From the NCBI GenBank assembly GCA_009699915.1, contig WLNG01000056.1, positions 1 to 8,017 of the forward strand: DNA of 8,017 nt, in the 5' to 3' direction. The stretch is from Actinomycetota bacterium. Its GTDB lineage: Bacteria > Actinomycetota > Thermoleophilia > Solirubrobacterales > Solirubrobacteraceae. This document shows positions 1 to 6,226 of this stretch, one piece after another (position 1 is the stretch's first letter; each line of letters begins with the position of its first letter). Position numbers and translations under genes: made by a program. The notes beneath the pieces are model-generated. The model saw only the letters and a list, made by a program, of their open reading frames with translations. It was not told the origin of the DNA and made no database searches.

Positions 1-1
1 C

Positions 2-838
2 AAGGACCGGCTCGTCGCCCGAACCGGTAGCCCGTATCTCGCCCTCGAGCTCCGCGACCGCACCGGCAGCGTTCAGGCGCGGCTCTTTCGCGATGCGGAT
101 CTGCACGGAGCCCGCTTCGAACGCGGAGACCTGATCCGCGTGACCGGTCGCGTGAGCCTCTTCCGCGGGGAGCTCCAGGCCGAGCTGACCGCCGCGCGCA
201 AGGCGCAGGAGGGCGAGGCCGACCCCGCCGCGTTTCTACCGGTCGCCTATCGCGACCTCGACGAGCTCGACGGGTTCCTCGAGTCGCTCGCAGGCGAGGT
301 GCGCCAGCCCGGACTGCGCGCACTGCTTGAGCACGTTCTGCGCGACGACGAATTGCGCGCAGCCCTGCGGCGCTCCCCGGCGACGCGCAGCGCGCACCAC
401 GCCTACCTCGGCGGCCTCCTGGAGCACACCGTCGGAGTGGCGCAGCTCGCACTCGAAACGTGCGCGATCCACCCCCGACTCGACCAGGACCTCCTGCTGA
501 CGGCGGCGATCGTCCACGATGTCGGCCGCACGCGCGAGCTGCAACTCGGCGCGGAGATCGGCCTCACCGAGGAGGGCCGGATGCTCGGGCACATCGAGCT
601 CGGGCTGCGGATGCTCGCGGGATGGTGCGCGCGCACCGGCCTGGACGATGCGCGCGCGCTCGCGGTCTCGCACTGCGTGCTCACCCATCACGGCGCCGAG
701 GCGGCCGGGCGCGGTGGGCGTGGCGGCTTCGCGCTGCCCGAGGCGCTCGCACTGCAGCGGCTCAACGCTCTCGACGCCGCGGTGAAGGGCGCCATCGAGC
801 ACGGGATGGGGCTCGACGCGAGCCCCCCAGCCGCCTAG
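2..838 (+). CDS. OB-fold + HD-domain phosphohydrolase, YhaM-like 3'-5' exoribonuclease (5' end cut by window edge)
   Basis: The reading frame is open from base 2, so the start lies left of the window; 278 residues are visible and the gene stops at TAG 836-838. Visible residues 1-65 read as a nucleic-acid-binding OB-fold (YLALELRDRTGSVQARLF, then GDLIRVTGRVSLFRGELQAEL). A helical linker follows, then an HD domain at about 130-265: HHAYLGGLLEHT near 132-143, the HD pair in IVHDVGRTREL at 172-173, GHIELG near 196-201 and THHG near 228-231. OB-HD order is typical of YhaM-type exoribonucleases, which trim RNA or DNA 3' ends in the cytoplasm using a divalent metal; this role is inferred from architecture. 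The usual distal D of 'D-x-L-D-A' is N here (residue 255, LNALDA). It converges on the PAS gene with a 4-bp overlap. Family is fairly sure, exact substrate is not. Confidence 0.85.
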   Translation, partial: KDRLVARTGSPYLALELRDRTGSVQARLFRDADLHGARFERGDLIRVTGRVSLFRGELQAELTAARKAQEGEADPAAFLPVAYRDLDELDGFLESLAGEVRQPGLRALLEHVLRDDELRAALRRSPATRSAHHAYLGGLLEHTVGVAQLALETCAIHPRLDQDLLLTAAIVHDVGRTRELQLGAEIGLTEEGRMLGHIELGLRMLAGWCARTGLDDARALAVSHCVLTHHGAEAAGRGGRGGFALPEALALQRLNALDAAVKGAIEHGMGLDASPPAA

Positions 839-2043
839 CCCGCAGGCTCGACGACCCGCAGCGTGCGGACTGGGCGCCCGGAACGTGGCGTGCGGCGGAT
901 CTCCAGGCGCGGCGTCCCGCCGAGATCGATCGCCTGGATGAGGATGTTCATGGGCCGGTCCCCGTCGCCATGCAGCAGCGAGGCGTGCACGAGAACGCGC
1001 ATGACATCGGCATCGCCGCGCATCCAGCGCTGCTCAACGGCATAGCTCCGGCGACGTCCGGAGGCCAGCTCGTGATCGAACGGCGCGGTCAAGTCGGCGT
1101 CCTCGGGATGCGCAAGTCCGCGCAGCGTCGTCGCGCGCAGCTCGACCTCGGTCCGTCCGGTCATCGCCGCAAGCGACCGGTTGATGCGCAGCCAGCGTCC
1201 GTCGAGATCGACGAGCGCCATCCCGATCGGCGCATCGTCGAAGGCCCTGCGGAAGAGCTGTTCGGCGGCGCGCTGGGCATCCGCGACGCGGCGCGTCTCG
1301 GTGACGTCGCGGCAGCTCCCGCGCACGAGAATCGGATGACCGCCGGCCTCCGCCACGACCTCGACGCGGGCGCTGACGGTGCGGATCTCCCCATCGGGAC
1401 GCACGATCCGGTGCTCGAGATTTGCCGCATCGCCATCCGCGAGCACCTGACCGACCGCGCGCGCCAGCCGCTCACGGTCCTCAGGATGGACGCCCTCAAG
1501 GTGCAGGTCCCAGGCACGATCGGTGGTAGCGGGGCGGTGGCCATGAATCCGTGCAAGCTCATCGGACCAGCTCACCCGGTCCTCGTGGACGATCCACTCC
1601 CAGCTCCCGAGCGCAGCCAGCTGCTCGACCTCGGCCAGACGAGTGCGTGCCGCCAGGAGCTCCTGCTCAGCAAGCACCGCGGAGTGCGCCTCGCGCGCCA
1701 CGACGTAGATCAGCCCGGCCTCGCGATCAATGGCGACGCGGATCTGCGCCCAGAGATGCTGCCCCTCGCGATGGTGCACGCGCAGGCGCAGCTCGCCGGC
1801 CTGCGGGGCACGCTCACCGGCGGCAAGCGCCAGGAGAGCGCGCACGCGGCGACGGTCACGTGGGGCGACCAGCGACGGGAGGCCCCGGCCGATCAGGGCG
1901 CCCGGATCGCAGCCCGAAAGCCGTCCCGCTGCGGGGTTGGCCGCGCAGACGGCGCCGTCCATGCGGCAGACGAGCATCGCGTCCACAGCGAGCTCGAAGA
2001 GCCGCTCGGACGGGTGTGCGGGAACGGGCGTGGGAACGCGCAT
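835..2043 (-). CDS. Triple-PAS-domain sensory protein without an output domain
   Basis: A soluble protein of 402 residues from the ATG at 2043. Three PAS-like domains are visible. The first, at about 12-120, runs from ERLFELAVDAMLVCRMDG to the strand LIYVVAREAH. The second, at about 143-250, is PAS_3-like, with LGSWEWIVHEDRVSWSDEL, GVHPEDRERL and EHRIVRPDGEIRTVSARVEV. The third, at about 262-375, has RRAFDDAPIGMALVDLDGRW, LAAMTGRTEVEL and AHPEDADL. A charged helix (about 122-142) joins the first two. No histidine kinase, GGDEF, EAL, HTH or methyl-accepting segment follows; the protein ends in an Arg/Pro-rich tail. PAS domains bind small ligands or cofactors and dimerise, so it may act through a partner protein (inference). 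An upstream in-frame GTG at 2055 is possible, but the ATG at 2043 has GTGAGG six bases ahead. It lies 85 bp downstream of the acetoacetyl-CoA synthetase gene and may be co-transcribed. Confidence 0.85.
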   Translation of the reverse strand: MRVPTPVPAHPSERLFELAVDAMLVCRMDGAVCAANPAAGRLSGCDPGALIGRGLPSLVAPRDRRRVRALLALAAGERAPQAGELRLRVHHREGQHLWAQIRVAIDREAGLIYVVAREAHSAVLAEQELLAARTRLAEVEQLAALGSWEWIVHEDRVSWSDELARIHGHRPATTDRAWDLHLEGVHPEDRERLARAVGQVLADGDAANLEHRIVRPDGEIRTVSARVEVVAEAGGHPILVRGSCRDVTETRRVADAQRAAEQLFRRAFDDAPIGMALVDLDGRWLRINRSLAAMTGRTEVELRATTLRGLAHPEDADLTAPFDHELASGRRRSYAVEQRWMRGDADVMRVLVHASLLHGDGDRPMNILIQAIDLGGTPRLEIRRTPRSGRPVRTLRVVEPAG

Positions 2044-2049
2044 GGTCAT

Positions 2050-2055
2050 CCTCAC
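2050..2055 (-). promoter_or_regulatory. Probable ribosome binding site deciding the PAS-gene start
   Basis: On the minus strand GTGAGG lies six bases before the ATG at 2043. The alternative GTG at 2055 is the first codon of that same string and has no spaced purine-rich element of its own. This favours the ATG at 2043, making the protein four residues shorter than the longest frame. Confidence 0.4.
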
Positions 2056-2128
2056 CCTGCGGATTCGCTCTCACGCGGCAGGCTCCCTCCCGATGGGCGA
2101 AAAATTCCAGCACCCGCGAAGTGCGTTT

Positions 2129-4108
2129 TCAGGCGGACCGGTCGCGCGCGAGCTGCTCGAACCAGTCGAGCGCGCTCGGGTCGGCAAGCGACTCGCGGCT
2201 GACGACCGCATCGGCGGCCTCACCCATCAGGATTCGCTTGACCGGCACCTCGACGACCTTCCCGGAGATCGTGCGCGGCACCTTCGGCACGACGAACACG
2301 TCGCTCGGCACGTGCCGGGGCGAGCACTCCTCGCGGATCCGGGCGCGCAATTCGGCGATGAGCTCCTCATCGAGCTCCGCGCCCTCGGCGAGGACAAGGA
2401 AGAGCGGCATCCAGCTATCGCCCTCATCCTGCGGGACGTCGACCACGAGCGCATCGACGACCGCGTCGAGGGCGAGGACGACGCGGTAGATCTCGGCCGT
2501 TCCCATCCGCACGCCGCCGCGGTTGATCGTCGAGTCCGAGCGCCCGTAGATGATCGCCGACCCGCGCTCGGTGATGCGAATCCAGTCTCCGTGGCGCCAG
2601 ATCCCTGGGTACATGTCGAAGTAGGCGTCCCGCAGCCGTGACCCGTCCGGGTCGTTCCAGAGACCGAGCGGCATCGACGGCAGCGGCTCGGTGAGCACGA
2701 GCTCGCCGACCTCGCCGATCAGCGGGAGCCCGTCCTCATCGAAGGACTCGACCTTCGCGCCCAGGGCGCGGCACTGGAGCTCGCCCTCATGCACGGGAAG
2801 GACGGGCACCCCGCCCACGAACGCGGTGCAGACATCGCTGCCTCCGCTGGTCGAGAAGAGCCACAGGTCGCTCGCCAGCTCGTCATAGACCCACCGGAAG
2901 CCCTCCGGAGAGAGCGGCGAACCGGTCGAACCGATCGCACGCAGGCGGGAGAGATCGCGGCCCGCTGCCGGCCGCACGCGCGCCTTCTGGCAGGAGGAGA
3001 TGAAGCTCGCGCTGGTCCCGAAGGTCGTGATCCCGGCCTCGGCCGCAAGATCCCAAAGGCGATCGAGCGTTGGCGTGCCGGGATTGCCGTCGTAGAGGAC
3101 GATCGAGGCGTCGGTGAGCAGCACCCCGGCGAGGAAGTTCCACATCATCCAGCCCGTGGTGGTGAACCAGAAGACGCGGTCGCCCTCGCGGGCGTCGACC
3201 TGCAGGTGCAGCGTCTTGAGCAGCTCGAGCAGGATGCCGCCCTGGCCCTGCACGATCGCCTTCGGCAGCCCGGTCGTGCCAGAGGAGTAGAGCACCCAGA
3301 GCGGGCTTGAGAAGGGCACGCGGTTGAACTCGAGCGGCACGCCCTCACCGCGCTCGAGCAGATCGGCCCACGACATCCCCCGCTGCAGCGCGTCCGGCGT
3401 GGCGTTCGCGTCGAGGTACGGCAGCAGCACGACGTGCTCAAGCGTCGGCATCGCTGCCTCAAGCTGAGCGACGACGTCCATCCGGCTGAAGTCGCGTCCG
3501 CCATAGCGGTAGCCATCGACCGCCAGCAGGACCTTCGGCTCGATCTGGGAGAACCGGTCGACGACGCTGCCCGCGCCGAAGTCCGGCGAGCAGCTCGACC
3601 AGACCGCGCCCAGACTCGCGGTCGCCAGCAGGGCGGCCATCGCCTCGAGCGCGTTTGGCAGGTAGGCGACGACGCGGTCACCCTCGCCGACGCCAAGGTT
3701 GCGCAGACCGCCGGCGATCCGGGCCGTCAGCGCGCTCAGCTCGCCCCAGGTGATCTCGCGCAGCTCGCGCAGCTCGCCGGCCTCAACGATCGCTACCCGA
3801 TCGTCTGCGCGTCCGCGGAAGACGTGCTCGGCGAGGTTCAGGCGGGTGCCGGGAAACCACTCGGCTCCTGGCATCGTGTGGGTCGTGAGGACGGTGGTGG
3901 GATCGCCGTCGGCGAGCACCTCGAACTGGTCCCAGATCGAGCGCCAGAATCCCTCGAGATCATCGACCGACCAGCGCCAGAGCTGCTCGTAGTCATCGAT
4001 GCTGAACGAGGTCCCTCGATCGGTGTTGAGCTGCTCCACATACCGGGCGAGATTGGTCTGCGCGCGCTGCTGCGCGCTCGGCTGCCAGAGGAGGGGGGCG
4101 GTCGACAT
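2129..4108 (-). CDS. aacS: Acetoacetyl-CoA synthetase (acetoacetate--CoA ligase)
   Basis: 659 residues, the usual size for this branch of the ANL adenylate-forming family. It converts acetoacetate, ATP and CoA to acetoacetyl-CoA, AMP and pyrophosphate in the cytoplasm, feeding ketone bodies into polyhydroxyalkanoate, sterol-like or beta-oxidation pools. An ACS-type N-terminal region (about 35-95: YEQLWRWSVDDLEGFWRSIW) precedes the AMP-binding core. Visible motifs are the phosphate loop YSSGTTGLPK at 274-283, TTGWMMWN at 317-324, SGGSDVCTAFVGG at 421-433, HGDW at 506-509 and the hinge region YGRSDSTINRGG at 521-532. The C-terminal catalytic lysine is K617 in PRTISGKVVEVPVKRIL; this VEVPVK tail, together with SGGSD, separates it from acetyl-CoA synthetase. 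Start is ATG 4106-4108, with no clear Shine-Dalgarno. It lies 28 bp downstream of the second TauE-like gene, probably in one operon. A related C3-C4 acyl substrate cannot be excluded. Confidence 0.92.
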   Translation of the reverse strand: MSTAPLLWQPSAQQRAQTNLARYVEQLNTDRGTSFSIDDYEQLWRWSVDDLEGFWRSIWDQFEVLADGDPTTVLTTHTMPGAEWFPGTRLNLAEHVFRGRADDRVAIVEAGELRELREITWGELSALTARIAGGLRNLGVGEGDRVVAYLPNALEAMAALLATASLGAVWSSCSPDFGAGSVVDRFSQIEPKVLLAVDGYRYGGRDFSRMDVVAQLEAAMPTLEHVVLLPYLDANATPDALQRGMSWADLLERGEGVPLEFNRVPFSSPLWVLYSSGTTGLPKAIVQGQGGILLELLKTLHLQVDAREGDRVFWFTTTGWMMWNFLAGVLLTDASIVLYDGNPGTPTLDRLWDLAAEAGITTFGTSASFISSCQKARVRPAAGRDLSRLRAIGSTGSPLSPEGFRWVYDELASDLWLFSTSGGSDVCTAFVGGVPVLPVHEGELQCRALGAKVESFDEDGLPLIGEVGELVLTEPLPSMPLGLWNDPDGSRLRDAYFDMYPGIWRHGDWIRITERGSAIIYGRSDSTINRGGVRMGTAEIYRVVLALDAVVDALVVDVPQDEGDSWMPLFLVLAEGAELDEELIAELRARIREECSPRHVPSDVFVVPKVPRTISGKVVEVPVKRILMGEAADAVVSRESLADPSALDWFEQLARDRSA

Positions 4109-4136
4109 GCCGAGAAGACTGCCAGAACCGGAGGTC

Positions 4137-4511
4137 TCAGTCTCCGCGCAGCTCGACCAGCGCGCCGCGCATCATCCGCCAGGCGAGGAAGACCAGCAGC
4201 GCGGCGAAGCCATACTCGATGATCCGTTCGGGCAGCGCATTGACGAGCACGACGCCGAGCAGCGCAGCCGGGATCGACGCGACCCCGATGACCAAGCCCT
4301 GCCGCATCCGCAGATTGCCGTAGGCGCGCTGACGCCACGCACCGAGCAGCGCGACGGGAACGATGGCGAGCAACGAGGTCGCCTCGGCCTCCACCTGACT
4401 CAGGCCGAGGATCAGCACGAGCCCCGGGACGAAGAGCGCGCCGCCGCCGATGCCGAGCAGCCCGGAAAGGACGCCCGCAGCCAGCCCCAGGATGATCGCC
4501 TCGAGGATCAT
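4137..4511 (-). CDS. Half-length TauE/SafE-type membrane protein (second of a tandem pair)
   Basis: 124 residues, about half of a standard TauE/SafE permease (around 250 residues with two repeated halves). The family signature GLAAGVLSGLLGIGGGALFVP lies at 9-29 in an N-terminal helix pair; ATSLLAIV (44-51) and YGNLRMRQGLVIG (64-76) follow, with hydrophobic helices near 5-40, 44-60, 70-91 and 99-115, so about four membrane segments. TauE/SafE proteins move sulfite, sulfonates or other small organic anions across the inner membrane. The ATG at 4509-4511 overlaps the TGA of the upstream gene (TGATG on the minus strand), implying translational coupling. It aligns without gaps to the upstream protein from the GLAAG motif through YGN, so it is a paralogue. 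An open frame extends far upstream (to 4901), but that part is antisense-type Arg-rich shadow, not protein. Substrate unknown. Confidence 0.85.
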   Translation of the reverse strand: MILEAIILGLAAGVLSGLLGIGGGALFVPGLVLILGLSQVEAEATSLLAIVPVALLGAWRQRAYGNLRMRQGLVIGVASIPAALLGVVLVNALPERIIEYGFAALLVFLAWRMMRGALVELRGD

Positions 4512-4876
4512 CAGGCCCGCACCACCAGGATCACGGCGGTCGTCAGCAGCAGGATCGAGAAGAGCAGCCGCACGACCGCGCCCGGGACACGCTGCTGCAG
4601 CCAGGTTCCTACGAGCACGCCGCCCATCGCGGGGATGCCGACGAGCAGCCCCTCCGCGACGCGGACGTTGCCGTAGATGGCCTGCAGGCCGGCAGCCACG
4701 CTGGCGGCAATGACGATCGCGGCCAGCGACGTGCCGGTCGCCTCCCGTTCGCCGTAGGCGAGCAGCAGAATCAGCGCGGGCACGATGATCGTGCCGCCGC
4801 CGACGCCGAAGAGTCCGCTGAAGAGCCCGGCGGCGAGCCCGATCGCCACGAGCTGATTGAGGCGCTCGCCCCGCAT
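4511..4876 (-). CDS. Half-length TauE/SafE-type membrane protein (first of a tandem pair)
   Basis: 121 residues with about four hydrophobic segments (near 8-40, 46-66, 75-95 and 101-119). It carries the TauE/SafE repeat signature GLAAGLFSGLFGVGGGTIIVP at 13-33, then TGTSLAAIV (47-55) and IYGNVRVAEGLLVG (67-80). Like its downstream neighbour it is only one repeat long, so a working transporter would need a homodimer or a heterodimer with the 4137-4511 product (inference). The start ATG at 4874-4876 sits 6 bp after a TAGTAT hexamer on the minus strand, suggesting a leaderless message; only a short G-rich stretch lies ahead of it. The TGA at 4511-4513 overlaps the next gene's ATG by one base. 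It is the first gene of the minus-strand run TauE, TauE, acetoacetyl-CoA synthetase, PAS. Sulfite/sulfonate or organic-anion transport is possible, substrate unknown. Confidence 0.85.
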   Translation of the reverse strand: MRGERLNQLVAIGLAAGLFSGLFGVGGGTIIVPALILLLAYGEREATGTSLAAIVIAASVAAGLQAIYGNVRVAEGLLVGIPAMGGVLVGTWLQQRVPGAVVRLLFSILLLTTAVILVVRA

Positions 4877-4894
4877 CCCGCCATACTAGGTCGC
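4877..4894. promoter_or_regulatory. 18-bp divergent intergenic gap with candidate bidirectional leaderless promoter
   Basis: This gap separates the ATG of the first TauE-like gene (minus) from the GTG of otsB (plus). On the minus strand TAGTAT occupies 4888-4883, with six bases before the ATG at 4876. On the plus strand CATACT occupies 4882-4887, with seven bases before the GTG at 4895. Both hexamers resemble a -10 box (TANNNT or TATAAT-like), overlap each other, and are spaced so transcription would begin at or next to the first base of each start codon. No good -35 is seen, and any upstream element would lie inside the opposing gene. The plus-strand box is the weaker match. Confidence 0.45.
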
Positions 4895-5698
4895 GTGTCA
4901 CCGGCCCCGGTTCCCGAAGAACTGATCGCCCCCCTGCGAGCGGCCCGAGAGCAGAGCGCGATCCTGCTCGACCTCGACGGGACGCTCGCGCCCGTCGTGC
5001 GCGACCCCGAGGCGGCCAACGTCCCCGAACTCACCCGCCGGGCCGTGCAGGAGCTCACTGAGCGCTACGCGCTGGTGGGCTGCGTCACCGGTCGGCGCGC
5101 AGCAGACGCACGCCGGATCCTGGGCATCGGCTCGATCCCGTATGCGGGGATCCATGGCGCCGAACTGCTGGTTCGCGGCGCACGCGCAGCCGAGCTCGAT
5201 CCGGAGGCCGAGCGCTGGGGAGAGCGCGTGCGTGCGGTCGCCGATGCGAGCGACGCCGACGCGCTGCGGGCGAGCGGCCTGCGCCGCGAGGACAAGGGTC
5301 CGGTCGTGGCGCTGCACTGGCGCGGAGCAGACGATGAGGAGGCCGCCCTCGCACTGGCCGAGGAGATCGCCACGAGAGCGCTCGCCGCCGGACTGAAGAC
5401 CCACCACGGCCGCCGCGTCATCGAGCTGCGCCCGCCGGTGCCGATGGGCAAGGACGGCGCGGTTCGGCGTCTGCTCGCACGCTCGGGAGTGACACACGCG
5501 CTCTACGTCGGCGACGACCGCACCGACATTGACGCCTTCACCGCGCTGCGCGGCATGGTCGCGGACGGCCGGCTCGATCAGGCCGTCTGCCTCGCCGTGC
5601 TCTCGGACGAGTCCCCACCCGAACTCCTCAGCGCCGCCGACGCAACGGTCGACGGCCCAATCGGCGTGCGGCGCCTGCTGATCGCGCTCAGCGCCTGA
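4895..5698 (+). CDS. otsB: Trehalose-6-phosphate phosphatase
   Basis: 267 residues, normal for OtsB. It removes phosphate from trehalose 6-phosphate to give trehalose, the last step of the OtsAB pathway, in the cytoplasm. HAD-superfamily motifs are all present: motif I LLDLDGTLAPV at 24-34 (nucleophile D26 and acid/base D28), motif II VTGR at 64-67, the family signature YAGIHGAE at 83-90, EDKG at 132-135, motif III lysine K186 in MGKDGAV, and motif IV GDDRTDIDAF at 206-215. The cap domain lies between motifs II and III. GTG at 4895 is chosen because the sequence reads cleanly into the conserved region and a longer extension would run into the divergent gene. No Shine-Dalgarno is present, consistent with a leaderless start. 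No otsA (trehalose-6-phosphate synthase) is in the window. It leads a run of four plus-strand genes. Confidence 0.93.
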   Translation: MSPAPVPEELIAPLRAAREQSAILLDLDGTLAPVVRDPEAANVPELTRRAVQELTERYALVGCVTGRRAADARRILGIGSIPYAGIHGAELLVRGARAAELDPEAERWGERVRAVADASDADALRASGLRREDKGPVVALHWRGADDEEAALALAEEIATRALAAGLKTHHGRRVIELRPPVPMGKDGAVRRLLARSGVTHALYVGDDRTDIDAFTALRGMVADGRLDQAVCLAVLSDESPPELLSAADATVDGPIGVRRLLIALSA

Positions 5699-5704
5699 CC
5701 GACC

Positions 5705-6226
5705 ATGCGCTTCGTCGACCTCCTGCGCAGCACCGTCCTGCTGAGCGCGGGGACCGCGACGATGCTCGGAGTGATCGCGGTCATCGCCGCGCACCTGGAT
5801 GACGACGCAACGCTGGTGCTCTTCGGGGCGGGGTGGTGGACCCTCGCGGCGCTCACCGGCACGTGGCTGGGACGCAGGACTGAGCCATCCCCATCGATCC
5901 GCCGGGCGCTGCGCGAGGCGCGCACCGCGACCACGCTTCCGGAGCTCGCCCCGGTGCGGATCCTGCTCAACCGGCTCTGGCCGTTGCTGGTGGCGACGCT
6001 GATCGCAGCGGGCGTGGCGGTCGTGCTGCCGCAGGTGGCCGCGGTCGCGGCGGGGTTCGGCCTGCTCGCGGCGCTTGCGATGCGCCATCAGGAGCGCGCG
6101 GTCACCGCCATCGAAGAGCGCGATGGCGTGACCTTCTTCGTCGACAGCACGACCGCACTGGGCGGGGTGCGGCTCGTGCGCACACCGGGCCTGCGCCGCG
6201 ACCTTCCACCGGTGCCGGGGCACTGA
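5705..6226 (+). CDS. Small four-helix membrane protein of unknown function
   Basis: 173 residues; I do not recognise a named family. Hydrophobic segments lie near 10-29 (VLLSAGTATMLGVIAVIAAH), 35-55 (ATLVLFGAGWWTLAALTGTWL), 91-108 and 109-126. An Arg/Glu-rich loop (57-85) sits between helices 2 and 3. The C-terminal 45 residues are soluble, with AIEERDGVTFFVDST and VRLVRTPGLRRD, which look conserved in style rather than random. By the positive-inside rule the loop at 57-85 and the C-terminus are probably cytoplasmic. ATG at 5705 follows the otsB stop by six bases, and its TGA (6224-6226) shares a base with the ATG of the next gene, so it is probably translated in step with the glycosyltransferase. 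A helper or scaffold role for the adjacent glycan enzymes is a guess from context. Confidence 0.8.
   Translation: MRFVDLLRSTVLLSAGTATMLGVIAVIAAHLDDDATLVLFGAGWWTLAALTGTWLGRRTEPSPSIRRALREARTATTLPELAPVRILLNRLWPLLVATLIAAGVAVVLPQVAAVAAGFGLLAALAMRHQERAVTAIEERDGVTFFVDSTTALGGVRLVRTPGLRRDLPPVPGH

Noticed and set aside
2100..2124. Possible intrinsic terminator after the acetoacetyl-CoA synthetase gene (minus strand: GCAC/GTGC stem followed by AATTTTT)
   Set aside because: The stem is only 4 bp with a 7-base loop, and three bases separate it from the short A/T tract. Too weak to call, though it could attenuate read-through into the PAS gene.
460..2202. 580-residue open frame on the plus strand opposite the PAS gene
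   Set aside because: Arg/Pro/Ala-rich with no domain sense; it crosses the end of the HD gene and mirrors the PAS gene. This is the usual stop-poor antisense frame of high-GC DNA.
4512..4901. Upstream extension of the second TauE-like frame, which would make a 254-residue protein of full TauE length
   Set aside because: The extension reads as Arg-rich low-complexity shadow, while the true first half-TauE is encoded there in another frame. The length match to a full permease is coincidental.
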